Assembly: GCF_004745825.1 (NCBI RefSeq)
Contig: NZ_SRLA01000005.1
Location: forward strand, 315,106 to 379,105
DNA: 64,000 nt
Direction: 5' to 3'
DNA from: Hymenobacter fodinae
Lineage (GTDB): Bacteria > Bacteroidota > Bacteroidia > Cytophagales > Hymenobacteraceae
The notes under the pieces are model-generated. The model had not been told where the DNA came from. It saw only the letters and a list, made by a program, of their open reading frames with translations, and searched no databases. Position 1 is the stretch's first letter. Every line of letters starts with the position of its first letter. Both the position numbers and the translations under genes were made by a program. This document shows, one piece after another, positions 9,474 to 18,211 of this stretch.

Positions 9474-9800
9474 TAATCAATAAGTAGAGTCTGACCTCAA
9501 GGAGTTGCAAGCAGAAATCAGTACTGTGTCGCTTCAGAAATATTATGATGTGACATCAAAATACGCAGATTCCGCTATGTCACATTTAGCAGCAACTAGG
9601 CAGAATTTGGTTTCTATTTCACCGTCTTTAGCCTCTCTCCAGGCTTTTTTGCTGGAATCAGGAACGTATCTAGCTCCAACAGGCATGTCACAAATTGACG
9701 TTATCTGGCCTTGGCTACCCGCCACCGGGGCTGCATTTTTGTATCACCCTCCGGTTGGGCAGTGAATTGCCGCTCAACTTCAACCGTCCCCTTTCCACAA
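9474..9800. other. Intergenic stretch with ATGTCACA copies
   Basis: No supported gene. A frame at 9505-9765 (plus, TTG start) has no domain and poor codon character. The octamer ATGTCACA occurs on the plus strand at 9577-9584 and 9685-9692, and inverted (TGTGACAT) at 9549-9556, matching two more copies upstream of the pseudokinase gene. Confidence 0.45.
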
Positions 9801-9846
9801 CCAAATGCGCAAGCCGGAAAATTACTTTTCCGGCTTGCGCATTTGG
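9801..9846. terminator. Bidirectional terminator, 21-bp perfect stem
   Basis: Bases 9801-9821 pair perfectly with 9826-9846 around a 4-base TTAC loop. It lies between two convergent genes (the pseudokinase and the EamA-type protein) and can serve both strands. Confidence 0.8.
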
Positions 9847-9886
9847 GGGCTATCAGTAGCTAGTGAATGTAATTATGGTTGGTAAG

Positions 9887-10315
9887 CTAGTGCCCGCGGG
9901 CGAGCAAGGCAATACCTACCACAATGCTCACTAGGCCTAGCACCTGCGACCAAGACAGTGCTTCCCGTAACACTACTAGGCCTAGCACGGCCGTCAGCAA
10001 GACGGAACCACCCACAATAACGGGCGTACCGACAGAGGAAGGGATGCCGCGGCTAAACACTACAAACGTGAGAATTTCGGCTAGGCCTACCCCAGCGCCG
10101 GCCAACATAGCTAGGCCTACGCCCGTGCTATGCAGTTCCAGTGGTTGGCCCTTCAGCCGCAGCCACACCAGCCATAGCCCGCCTAAACTCGCGGCCACCA
10201 GTTGCAGAATAACTGCGCCCGCCGCGGCCGATATGTGGCCCGCCGCCAGCTTAATAAAAAAATTATACAGCGCTAAACAGAGCGCCGTAAGTATTGCCAG
10301 TAAAAGCCAGTGCAT
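9887..10315 (-). CDS. EamA/DMT-type small membrane transporter
   Basis: A 142-residue, almost wholly hydrophobic protein with four to five membrane helices (MHWLLLAILTALCLALYNFFIKLAAG at the start; VGTPVIVGGSVLLTAVLGLVVLREALSWSQVLGLVSIVVGIALL at the end). The closing pattern with LREALSWSQVLGLVSIVVGIALL is typical of one EamA domain (drug/metabolite transporter superfamily). It is half the size of the usual ten-helix members, like the small EamA relatives that work as dimers. Substrate unknown. The DUF4259 gene lies just upstream on the same strand, 14 bases away, so the pair may share a transcript. Confidence 0.85.
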   Translation of the reverse strand: MHWLLLAILTALCLALYNFFIKLAAGHISAAAGAVILQLVAASLGGLWLVWLRLKGQPLELHSTGVGLAMLAGAGVGLAEILTFVVFSRGIPSSVGTPVIVGGSVLLTAVLGLVVLREALSWSQVLGLVSIVVGIALLARGH

Positions 10316-10329
10316 AACAGATATTGTGC

Positions 10330-10722
10330 TTATCGCAACCGACCCAGCAATTCTTGCTGCAGTTGCGCCCAGTCTTGGGCATCATCGCTTTTTCCCCAGT
10401 GTACCTGCAGGACCGAGCGTTTCGCTATAGCCTCAACCGCCTGGGTAGCCATGTTCCTGAATGTGGGCTCCTCTTCTGGACTGAGCCGAACTGTGAGCGG
10501 CAGTAAATCGGCGGGCAGGTCGCGGCCGGGCTTCCCGAATAGGGCGGCTACAATTTCGGCGGCGGCCAGGGCTTGCTGAGCAGCCTCAGCTTCCACGGCA
10601 TCGGGTGTAGTCACTGAGGTCAGAGCTTCCGTCAGAAGGCCTAAGCTGTGCGTGTCGCGGAATTTGGTGGAAATGTCCGCCGCCGCATCATTATCAAAGT
10701 TGTAGTAGCCCCAGGTTGCCAT
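10330..10722 (-). CDS. DUF4259 domain-containing protein
   Basis: A 130-residue acidic cytoplasmic protein. The N-terminus MATWGYYNFDNDAAADISTKFRD matches the start of DUF4259 proteins (M.xWGxG.FDND.A.D...). Family function is not known; members are often found near toxin/immunity genes, but nothing here supports that role. The gene is followed closely by the EamA-type transporter gene. The ATG start follows directly from the conserved N-terminus. Confidence 0.8.
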   Translation of the reverse strand: MATWGYYNFDNDAAADISTKFRDTHSLGLLTEALTSVTTPDAVEAEAAQQALAAAEIVAALFGKPGRDLPADLLPLTVRLSPEEEPTFRNMATQAVEAIAKRSVLQVHWGKSDDAQDWAQLQQELLGRLR

Positions 10723-10860
10723 GTGGTATCAAGTAAATGAGCGATATTGATAGCAGACGAGAAGCAGCCTGTTTTGTTCTGCTAGGCCAGTACTCTCCTT
10801 CCGTTACTCGCTCACGAGCATAGAGCGCCAGCGCCGCACAATTGCAGTAGGCCTAGGCGC

Positions 10861-11850
10861 TTACTTAAACTTCTCCTTGAGCAACTCTATCTCTACCGCG
10901 GGGGAAATCTTCTCGTAGAGAACATGATACGCCGCCGATGTGATGGGCATAGCTACCTGAAGCTTTTTATTGAGCTCATAGATGCTCTTCACCGCGTAGT
11001 ACCCCTCGGCCACCATGTTCATTTCCATCTGCGCCGATTTCACGCTGTAGCCACGGCCTACCATATTCCCGAAGGTGCGGTTGCGCGAAAACTGCGAATA
11101 CGCCGTTACCAGCAGGTCGCCGAGGTAGGCAGAGGCAGACAGGTCGCGGGGCTGGGGGTTAAGCGCATGCACGAAGCGCCGCATTTCCTGCACCGCATTT
11201 GAAACCAGCACGGCCTGGAAGTTGTCGCCATAACCGAGGCCGTGCGCAATGCCGCAAGTGAGGGCAATGATGTTTTTCATCACGGCGCAGTACTCAATGC
11301 CATCCAGGTCTTGCGCAGCATTGGCCTTCACGTAGCGGTTGCGCAGCAGACGGCTGAACTCTTCTGCCAGCTCCGCATCAGGAGAGCCAATGGTGAGGTA
11401 ACTCTGCTTTTCTAAGGCTACTTCTTCGGCGTGGCAGGGCCCAGCAACCACACCCAGCCGGGTATGCGGGAGCCGAAACCGCTCGGCCACGTAGTCAGTT
11501 ACCAGCACGTTCTTCCCCGGAATCATACCCTTAATGGCCGAAATGATTCGCTTGTGCTTCAGAGCATCACGGTCCAGCTTATCCAAGGTGCTTTGCACGA
11601 ATGCCGCCGGTACGGCCAGCACCAGCCAGTCGGCCTCGCGCACGGCGTCCTCGAGGTTGGTGGTTGGGTGCACGCGCGCCAGATCGAGGGCTACGGAGGA
11701 CAGATACCGCGGATTATGACGCGTACGGAGCAGGTGCTGTACGTCATCTTTACTGCGCATCCACCAGCTCACACGGGCGCCGTTTTCGGATAAGATTTTG
11801 GTGAGGGCAGTGGCCCAGGAGCCGCCGCCAAGCATGGCAATTTTTTCCAA
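10861..11850 (-). CDS. gpsA: Glycerol-3-phosphate dehydrogenase [NAD(P)+]
   Basis: A 329-residue cytoplasmic enzyme that reduces dihydroxyacetone phosphate to sn-glycerol-3-phosphate for phospholipid synthesis. The N-terminal Rossmann motif is clear (IAMLGGGSWATALTKILSENG), followed by the expected LVLAVPAAFVQ and the substrate-domain signature (GPCHAEEVAL; YCAVMKNIIALTCGIAHGLGYGDN with the catalytic Lys). Length fits the family (about 330). I keep the TTG start at 11850 because MEKIAMLGGGSW gives the usual four to five residues before the Rossmann strand; ATG 11835 would start inside that strand. It stands alone, upstream of DUF4259. Confidence 0.96.
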   Translation of the reverse strand: MEKIAMLGGGSWATALTKILSENGARVSWWMRSKDDVQHLLRTRHNPRYLSSVALDLARVHPTTNLEDAVREADWLVLAVPAAFVQSTLDKLDRDALKHKRIISAIKGMIPGKNVLVTDYVAERFRLPHTRLGVVAGPCHAEEVALEKQSYLTIGSPDAELAEEFSRLLRNRYVKANAAQDLDGIEYCAVMKNIIALTCGIAHGLGYGDNFQAVLVSNAVQEMRRFVHALNPQPRDLSASAYLGDLLVTAYSQFSRNRTFGNMVGRGYSVKSAQMEMNMVAEGYYAVKSIYELNKKLQVAMPITSAAYHVLYEKISPAVEIELLKEKFK

Positions 11851-11993
11851 GCTGAGGTTGAATAAGTAGATAGTACTCTAAGCAGCTGCCCAGGCGCCCT
11901 AGGCCACTCTCCTGCCCTTACGAAAAGGCAGGCCTGATGGCCACTGGTACCAGGCTAGGCCTCGCTACCGCCGCTTATCCTTCAATCTTAGCC

Positions 11994-12041
11994 AAAAAAA
12001 ATGAGAGGCCACCGTTGCGTTACACAAGGGCAGCCTCTCAT
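11994..12041 (-). terminator. Terminator for the efflux adaptor gene
   Basis: Read on the minus strand, ATGAGAGGC (complement of 12033-12041) pairs with GCCTCTCAT (complement of 12001-12009) and is followed by a run of seven T. It lies about 50 bases past the stop of the adaptor gene. Confidence 0.75.
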
Positions 12042-12090
12042 TGGAACCTAGCATGCAAGCACTCAGCCGAATGCTTGACTTGCCGGGCGG

Positions 12091-13503
12091 TTATTTACTT
12101 TCGTCAGCCGTTTCTTTCAGGGCCGACTTGTCCAGGGACTTGGCATCTTTGATAACCACGAGGGCGCCATCCTTCAGGGTTTTGGACACCACCCGGTATG
12201 GGCCACTCACCAACTCGTCGCCGGCCTGAATACCGCTTAGAATCTCCATGTTGTTCCGGTCGCTGATGCCGGTTTTAACGGGCGTCATAACGGCTTTTCC
12301 GTTCCGAATCAGGAACACCACCTGCTCAACTGGTTCATTGTTTTTAGCCTGGTCGGCGGTTTCAGCAGCCCCCGAACCACCGCGGCTAACCCGCACGGCG
12401 GGGGTACCCTTGCCCTCTGCTTCGTCGGTGTTGGTGCTGTCTGAACGGGTAGTTACCGCCATAAGGGGCACGCTCAGCACGTTGGCCTTGCGCTCAGTGA
12501 TGATGTCAACTGAGGCCGTCATGCCCGGCCGGAAGGGCACCACGGCCCGGCCCTTCTCCGAACGCAGCAACTGCTGATACGAGGCGGGCAGCAGCCGGAT
12601 GCGTACTTCAAATTCAGTTACAGCTTCCGCCGTCAGAGCATCTTTCGCCGTGTTGGCAATGCTGGTAACGATGCCCCGGAACTTCTGATTTTTGCTGGCA
12701 TAGCTATCCACCTCTACGTCGGCGGAGTCGCCGAGGCTGACGTTGATAATGTCGTTTTCATTCACACTTACCCGCACCTCCATATTATTGAGGTTGGCAA
12801 TGCGCATGATTTCGGTACCGGCCATTTGCGAGGTACCTACCACACGCTCGCCTTTCTTCACGTTGAGCTTGCTCACCGTGCCGCTAACCGGAGCATAGAT
12901 GGTAGTCTTATTGAGGTTTTTGCGAGCCTCATCAAGAGAAGCTTGTGCACTTTGCACATTGCTTTGGGCCGCGCGGATGCTCTGCCGAGCCGAGTTGATT
13001 TCTTCCTGCGAAGCATCGTAGGCGGCCTTACTCGCTTCAAAATCCGCCTGAGAAATTACTTTCTGCTTGTACAGGGATGCATTGCGGCGGTAAGTGAGCT
13101 CCGTTTGCTTGGCGCTGGCCAGCAATTGCTGAAGCCGGGCCTGGGTTTGGGCCACGTTGGCTCGCTGCGTACCTACCGAAGCCGATTGCATGTTTACCAT
13201 GGCCTGGTAGTTATCGGGGCGAATGCGGAGTAGCAGCTGGCCTTTCTTCACGGAATCACCTTCCTCCACGTAGAGCTCAATGATTTCGCCCGACACGTCG
13301 GGAGAAATTTTTACCTCTGTTTCGGGCTGCACTTTACCCGAAGCACTAACCGTTTCCACGATAGTATTCGGGCTGGCTTTCACGGCTAGCACCTCCGTCC
13401 CGGCAGGCTTGCCAATAAGCCCCTGCTTTTTCGCCACCACAAAGCCGACCAGCAGCAGCGCCACTATGGCCAGCAAAATGTACAGTACGCGGTTGTTCTT
13501 CAT
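12091..13503 (-). CDS. Efflux pump periplasmic adaptor subunit (HlyD/MacA type)
   Basis: A 470-residue membrane-fusion protein that links an inner-membrane pump to TolC. It has an N-terminal anchor (VLYILLAIVALLLVGFVVAKK), a split biotinyl-lipoyl domain (ETEVKISPDVSGEIIELYVEEGDSVKKG at ~60-90 and TTIYAPVSGTVSKLNVKKGERV at ~205-230), a long coiled-coil hairpin between them, then beta-barrel and membrane-proximal domains (NGKAVMTPVKTGISDRNNMEI). This is the MacA-like arrangement. The TolC gene lies 120 bases upstream on the same strand. No ABC or RND pump gene is adjacent on the downstream side, where gpsA follows. Confidence 0.93.
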   Translation of the reverse strand: MKNNRVLYILLAIVALLLVGFVVAKKQGLIGKPAGTEVLAVKASPNTIVETVSASGKVQPETEVKISPDVSGEIIELYVEEGDSVKKGQLLLRIRPDNYQAMVNMQSASVGTQRANVAQTQARLQQLLASAKQTELTYRRNASLYKQKVISQADFEASKAAYDASQEEINSARQSIRAAQSNVQSAQASLDEARKNLNKTTIYAPVSGTVSKLNVKKGERVVGTSQMAGTEIMRIANLNNMEVRVSVNENDIINVSLGDSADVEVDSYASKNQKFRGIVTSIANTAKDALTAEAVTEFEVRIRLLPASYQQLLRSEKGRAVVPFRPGMTASVDIITERKANVLSVPLMAVTTRSDSTNTDEAEGKGTPAVRVSRGGSGAAETADQAKNNEPVEQVVFLIRNGKAVMTPVKTGISDRNNMEILSGIQAGDELVSGPYRVVSKTLKDGALVVIKDAKSLDKSALKETADESK

Positions 13504-13623
13504 CTATTTACTGAAATATTAGGGACTTAAGGTATCAAAGCTCAAGAGAAGCTATAGGCCTCTGACGTGCTCCAGCAGAGCAACTGGCGTCATGCCTGAC
13601 GTCAGCACGTGTGGTAGTAATAA

Positions 13624-15132
13624 CTACAGCGCAATGGGCCGACCTTGGTAGAAGTCAAGCACTTTGCGACGGAAAATAAACTCATACTTGGCCTGAATCA
13701 TAGTAGACTCGGCCGCCGTGAGGTTGTTTTTAGCAATGTTGAACTCCGTACCGTTGAGCAGTCCGTTGTTGAAGCGAATCTCGGCGTTGCGGTAGGCTGC
13801 GGTCAAGGCTTCCGTTTGGCGGCGCGACGACAGGTAGCGGCGTTGCGCAGCAATAGCATCGGCGTAGGCCTGCTGAATGTTCTGGCGCAGCGTAAGGCGA
13901 GCTTGCTCGGCCCGCAGCTCCTGCTGCTGAATGTTTATCTGGGCCCGCTGCACGCTAGTGCGCGTTTGGAGACCATTTAGGATGGGAATCTGCAGGGAGA
14001 ACTGTAGGCTCTTGCCCAGGTTGTCTTTCAGCTGCTGCGAAAACTTGGAGGGCAACAATTCCGGAATAGCCTGCTTGGGCTGCAGCAGAAAATACTGCGA
14101 CGGAATGGGCTGCCCACTCAGCCCCGACTGAAATACGGGTACCTGCACGGCGCTGGTAGAGTCGCCGTTAAATACCCGTGCCAGCCGCGAGGAGGAGAAA
14201 CCCGTGAAAATGCCTGCTCCGAAGGCCAGTCGTGGGTAGTACCCCCCGCGGGCAATATCGAGGCTACGCTGAGCTGAACGAACGCGTAGTTCGGCGGCCT
14301 TAATCTCGGGCAGAAGGTCCTGAGCTGTTTGATACGTGCCGTCGGGGTCGGCTTCTACCAGCGGTTCATCGTCGGGGTCGGCCAGCACGGGCACCTCTAT
14401 TTGAAAACCGGCCGGAGAGGGCAAGTTCAGGAGCTGCGTGAGCGTCAGGCGGGCCAGGTCACGCTGATTCTGCGAGGTAATCAAATTAACCTCATCGGAG
14501 GCCTGCTGGGCCTGAATATCCAGCAAGTTGCTTTCAGGAATAGAACCCGCCTTCAGCAACTTCTGCGTGCGCTCTACCTGCTGCAGGGTGCTATTTACCC
14601 GTACCTCGTTGGTGCGCACTAACTCTTCGGCCAGTACTAGTTGCAAAAAGGCCGAGGCCACGTTCAGGGCCAAATCATTGCGTGATTTGTCGATGTCGAG
14701 GCTGCTGGCTTCTGAGTCTAGGGCGTTACGCTTTACCGTATTGCGCAGCTGAAACCCCGAAAACAGTGTTACCTGGGAGTTGGCCGAGAAGTTATTAGAC
14801 CGGATAGTTTGGCTAACGAAATCATTCGTCAGCGGGTCGAGGCTAGTACCGTAGTTCCAGGCTTGAGTTCCGGAAAGGTTAGCGGAAGGAAGCAGCGCCG
14901 CCCGGCTTTGCCGCAACGTCGCATTTTGCAGCTCTGAAGTGAGCTGCTGCTGCCGCACGGTCAGATTATTTTGCAGGGCGTAGTCGATGGCCCGCTGCAA
15001 GGTAAAGGGGCCAGTAGGCGCGGTAGCAGCTAAGCTCCCCGCAGGCGGCTGAGTGGGCGAGGTAGTCTGGGCCGTAACCGGAGCCGCCAGCAAGCTGGCT
15101 GAGATGGGTAACAACCAGTAGAAACGCTTCAT
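13624..15132 (-). CDS. TolC family outer membrane efflux protein
   Basis: A 502-residue outer-membrane channel subunit. A signal peptide (MKRFYWLLPISASLLAAPVTAQ) is followed by two tandem TolC repeats of long helices: residues ~40-240 (LQRAIDYALQNNLTVRQQQL ... LLKAGSIPESNLLDIQAQQ) and ~260-490 (LPEIKAAELRVRSAQRSLDIARGGYYPRL ... FNNGLLNGTEFNIAKNNL). These helices build the periplasmic tunnel. It is the first gene of a likely two-gene unit with the adaptor at 12091-13503. The ATG start directly precedes the signal peptide. Confidence 0.95.
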   Translation of the reverse strand: MKRFYWLLPISASLLAAPVTAQTTSPTQPPAGSLAATAPTGPFTLQRAIDYALQNNLTVRQQQLTSELQNATLRQSRAALLPSANLSGTQAWNYGTSLDPLTNDFVSQTIRSNNFSANSQVTLFSGFQLRNTVKRNALDSEASSLDIDKSRNDLALNVASAFLQLVLAEELVRTNEVRVNSTLQQVERTQKLLKAGSIPESNLLDIQAQQASDEVNLITSQNQRDLARLTLTQLLNLPSPAGFQIEVPVLADPDDEPLVEADPDGTYQTAQDLLPEIKAAELRVRSAQRSLDIARGGYYPRLAFGAGIFTGFSSSRLARVFNGDSTSAVQVPVFQSGLSGQPIPSQYFLLQPKQAIPELLPSKFSQQLKDNLGKSLQFSLQIPILNGLQTRTSVQRAQINIQQQELRAEQARLTLRQNIQQAYADAIAAQRRYLSSRRQTEALTAAYRNAEIRFNNGLLNGTEFNIAKNNLTAAESTMIQAKYEFIFRRKVLDFYQGRPIAL

Positions 15133-15295
15133 ACAGTGTAATGCTTGCCTGCCTATGGGAAACAGGGTTAACGAAGTATAGCCAGTGGCCTAGGCCACTA
15201 AGGTATCGGGTAGGAAAACCAGGGCCCGGGTAAAATCAACCAATCGCCTAAAATCAGCCTTCAATCAGAGGATTTTGCCCGTTAGCCCGCTGGCG

Positions 15296-15976
15296 CTAAT
15301 CAATGGTAGGTATGTAGGTTACGCGGTGCACCCACCGCAGCTGCCGAAGGTATTCCAGAGTGATATCACGCAGACCAGAATCTATTTCGATAAACTGGCG
15401 GGCGGCATCGTTTTTACCTTTCCTTGACACGAACATGGTGGCAATATTGCACTCATCGTGGGCAATAACCGAGGCAATGAAGGCAATGGAGCCGGGCACA
15501 TCGTCGGCATCAATGATGAGTGTGTGCAGGGAGGCCGAGAAGTCGGCCGGAAAGCCATCAACCTCCACAATCCGGATAACGCCTCCGCCCCGACTCTGCC
15601 CAATAACTTCCACGGCCGTGCCCGCCCGCTCGTCGCGCAGCTGCAGCTTAATGGTGTTGGGGTGCATGGTAGAAGCATTGCCCACACTCTGGAAAGTGTA
15701 CTGCAGTCCTGCTTCCTTGGCATGGTCGAACGCCTCCCGGATGCGCACGTCGTCGGTAGGCATCCCGAGCAGGCCCGCAATGATGGCCCGGTCGGATCCG
15801 TGGCCCTCATAGGTGCGGGCGAAGGAATTGTAAAAGATGATGGTGGCGTGGGTGGGCACCGAGCCCAAAATGCGAATAGCGGCCCGCGCAATGCGTACCA
15901 CCCCCGCCGTGTGCGAAGAACTCGGCCCAATCATCACCGGTCCGATCATATCGAAAATGCTGCTTTTCTCGGCCAT
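15296..15976 (-). CDS. sdaAB: L-serine ammonia-lyase, iron-sulfur-dependent, beta subunit
   Basis: A 226-residue subunit of the two-component serine dehydratase, which converts L-serine to pyruvate and ammonia with a 4Fe-4S cluster carried by the alpha subunit. The signature SIFDMIGPVMIGPSSSHTAGVVRIARAA at the N-terminus is diagnostic, and an ACT domain fills the C-terminal third (~150-222, LHTLIIDADDVPGSIAFIASVIAHDECNIATMFVSRK). The alpha-subunit gene (sdaAA) is not beside it, unlike many genomes. A TACCTTTA element lies shortly upstream of the ATG on the minus strand. Confidence 0.95.
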   Translation of the reverse strand: MAEKSSIFDMIGPVMIGPSSSHTAGVVRIARAAIRILGSVPTHATIIFYNSFARTYEGHGSDRAIIAGLLGMPTDDVRIREAFDHAKEAGLQYTFQSVGNASTMHPNTIKLQLRDERAGTAVEVIGQSRGGGVIRIVEVDGFPADFSASLHTLIIDADDVPGSIAFIASVIAHDECNIATMFVSRKGKNDAARQFIEIDSGLRDITLEYLRQLRWVHRVTYIPTID

Positions 15977-16253
15977 AAACGTAGTAAAGGTAGAAGTTTA
16001 CCCGATTCAGCATAGTGCCTGCGCTAGGAAGTGTTGCTTTCTACCTCAGTGGCCCGGTACATGGCTCATGCAGCAAGCTCGGCACTAGGTCTAGTGTAGC
16101 TGGGCAACTGGCCTAGGGAGGCCCTCCTATTCGCTGGCTTCGCTCCCTACTTTCTACCACCACTAGTAACGGTGAGGCTGCACCATTCAGCGGGTTTTTC
16201 GTTCTTTGTAGCCCACCCCGCTGTGTATAGCCCCCCTTTCCACCTCCCTACGC

Positions 16254-17240
16254 ATGACAACTCCCGAGGAAGAATTCTCGCCGGCCGTCTGGCAACAGTT
16301 GCGCCGACTCCAAACTAAATATGCCGCTGATGGCCAAGATCTGGCCGCCTACCTGGAAGGCCTCTACTATGCCGACTACGTAAATTACTGGGACTACATT
16401 AAGCTAGACACCCTCCTCTCGCTGCAGCAGCCCCTTACGCAGATTCCGGACGAGCGCATCTTTATCATGTACCACCAGATTACGGAGCTGTATTTCAAGC
16501 TCTGCCTCTGCGAGTACGAGCAGCTCGGTGACCTGCGCGAGCCTACCCTGCAGGAAGTGGTACTGCGCGTGGGCCGCGTAAACCGCTACTTCGAGAACCT
16601 GATCGACTCGTTTGATGTGATGGTGGACGGCATGGACAAGCAGCAGTTTCTGCAGTTTAGGATGAGCCTGATGCCGGCCTCAGGGTTTCAGAGTGTGCAG
16701 TACCGCATGATTGAGCTAGCCAGCACCAGTCTTACCAACTTAGTGCCCGAGGAGCAGCGTCGTCTGCTAGGCGAGGCCGCCGCGCACGATGAGCTACTGG
16801 GCTGCATTTATTGGAAAGCAGGGGCCACCGTGGAAGATACGGGAGCTAAGGCCCTCACCCTGGTGCAGTTTGAACAGAAATATACGGCTCAGCTAATAGA
16901 GCATGCCCGCCGTTTCCAAGACCGTAACCTGTGGGCCGTGGTGCAGCGCCTGCCCGAGGAAGACCGCCAGCACCCGCGCCTGCTCCGTCAGCTCCGCCAG
17001 CTCGATGTAAACGTGAACGTCAACTGGCCGCTTATGCACTACAAATCGGCAGTGCGGTACTTGGAGCGCCACCCCGATGCTATTGCCGCTACTGGGGGCA
17101 CCAACTGGCGCAAATACCTGCCGCCTAAGTTTCAGCGCCGCATTTTCTACCCCCAAATCTGGAGCTCGCAAGAACTAGAAGACTGGGGTAAAGGCTGGGT
17201 AGAGAGCGTGCTAGGCGAAGAAATGACGAAGCAGAGCTAG
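16254..17240 (+). CDS. kynA: Tryptophan 2,3-dioxygenase family protein
   Basis: A 328-residue all-helical haem enzyme of the tryptophan 2,3-dioxygenase family, which opens the indole ring of L-tryptophan to give N-formylkynurenine, the first step of the kynurenine route. Recognisable blocks are NYWDYIKLDTLLSLQ, IMYHQITELYFKLCLCE (distal-pocket helix with His), FRMSLMPASGFQSVQYRMIE, and MHYKSAVRYLERHPDAIAATGGTNWRKYL (haem-ligand helix His and the TGGT substrate loop). The C-terminus is longer than in the best-studied enzymes and includes FYPQIWSSQELEDWGKGW. No other kynurenine-pathway gene is nearby. The ATG start matches the expected N-terminal length. Confidence 0.88.
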   Translation: MTTPEEEFSPAVWQQLRRLQTKYAADGQDLAAYLEGLYYADYVNYWDYIKLDTLLSLQQPLTQIPDERIFIMYHQITELYFKLCLCEYEQLGDLREPTLQEVVLRVGRVNRYFENLIDSFDVMVDGMDKQQFLQFRMSLMPASGFQSVQYRMIELASTSLTNLVPEEQRRLLGEAAAHDELLGCIYWKAGATVEDTGAKALTLVQFEQKYTAQLIEHARRFQDRNLWAVVQRLPEEDRQHPRLLRQLRQLDVNVNVNWPLMHYKSAVRYLERHPDAIAATGGTNWRKYLPPKFQRRIFYPQIWSSQELEDWGKGWVESVLGEEMTKQS

Positions 17241-17291
17241 TCCCCCTATTAATCAATAACCTAACTTCATTTTACTAGATAGTACTCCGTT

Positions 17292-18110
17292 ATGTTTATG
17301 CGTTTAATAGGAGCCATAGTAAGTGCGCTTTTGGCATATAGCACAGTAACCAATGGTCAGGTAAAACCCATTGAGATAAGCTACGTGGATTATAAAGGAT
17401 CTGGAGTTGTTGTCTCAGCGCAGAATAACAGCTTTTGCCCTTACACGGTAGTCATCAACTTCGACTTACTCAACATGGAGCCTAGTGCGAAGCTGCCCGT
17501 GCGTAAGGTGGTTGTACCGGCCAAGAAAAAGACGGTTCTAGTCAGGCTGACACCGATACCTGGGCAACGTTACAATTATAAATATGAGTACCACTATTAC
17601 GTGGGTAACGTCGACGACACTAAACCAAACACCGATTTTGCGTATTCTCTGCCTTTTGAGGAAGGCAAGGAATATACTGTAATGCAAGGCAATAATGGCT
17701 TGTTTTCACACGTAAACAAGCAAGCGTTAGATTTCAGTATGCCCGAAAATAGCGTGGTCTGTGCCGCCCGCGCTGGAGTGGTGGTGGAGGTCAAGCAAGA
17801 CTCTAATTCCGGCTGTCCCGATGCCAGTTGCAAAGACTTGGGCAACTACATTGTTATCTATCATGAAGATGGCAGCTTTGCTACGTACTACCATTTTCGG
17901 CAGAACGGCAGCAAAGTACAGCCGGGCCAGCAGGTGGCGCAAGGCGAGCCCATTGGCTTCAGCGGCAACACCGGTTGGAGTTCGGCCCCCCACTTGCATT
18001 TTGAAGTGGATGTACCAGGGGAGGCAGATAAAACTTCCATCCCCGTCAAGTTTGCCGTAGCAGGCCAAACCCTCTCCGATCTACAGAAGGGTACCAGCTA
18101 TAAACGGTAG
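17292..18110 (+). CDS. M23 family metallopeptidase (LytM-type), secreted
   Basis: A 272-residue exported zinc peptidase that probably cuts peptidoglycan cross-bridges. It has a signal peptide (MRLIGAIVSALLAYSTVTNGQ), a beta-rich N-terminal domain (~25-140) that resembles an immunoglobulin-like fold in outline, and a C-terminal M23 domain (~145-255). Zinc-ligand motifs are in place: FSHVNKQALDFSMP supplies the first His and Asp, YYHF lies in the active site, and APHLHFEVDV carries the last His. An insert with two cysteines (GCPDASC) precedes the third strand. It starts at ATG 17292; the ATG two codons on would also work. It is followed by a terminator shared with the convergent DUF2911 gene. 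Confidence 0.9.
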   Translation: MFMRLIGAIVSALLAYSTVTNGQVKPIEISYVDYKGSGVVVSAQNNSFCPYTVVINFDLLNMEPSAKLPVRKVVVPAKKKTVLVRLTPIPGQRYNYKYEYHYYVGNVDDTKPNTDFAYSLPFEEGKEYTVMQGNNGLFSHVNKQALDFSMPENSVVCAARAGVVVEVKQDSNSGCPDASCKDLGNYIVIYHEDGSFATYYHFRQNGSKVQPGQQVAQGEPIGFSGNTGWSSAPHLHFEVDVPGEADKTSIPVKFAVAGQTLSDLQKGTSYKR

Positions 18111-18139
18111 TCTTTATTCCACTTTTACTATCTACTCAA

Positions 18140-18185
18140 AACCGGCCGCCGCTCTGCTCCTTGTGAGCAAGAACGGCGGCCGGTT
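18140..18185. terminator. Hairpin between convergent genes
   Basis: AACCGGCCGCCG (18140-18151) pairs perfectly with CGGCGGCCGGTT (18174-18185), a 12-bp stem with a 22-base loop, between the convergent M23 peptidase and DUF2911 genes. It has only short T/A flanks, so termination strength is uncertain. Confidence 0.6.
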
Positions 18186-18211
18186 CTGGGTTTGACAAGT
18201 TCTCTGAACTT

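Noticed and set aside
9505..9765. 86-residue frame after the pseudokinase gene
   Set aside because: TTG start, no domain, no native codon bias, and it lies in a gap of ATGTCACA repeats; a minus-strand frame overlaps it with equal weight.
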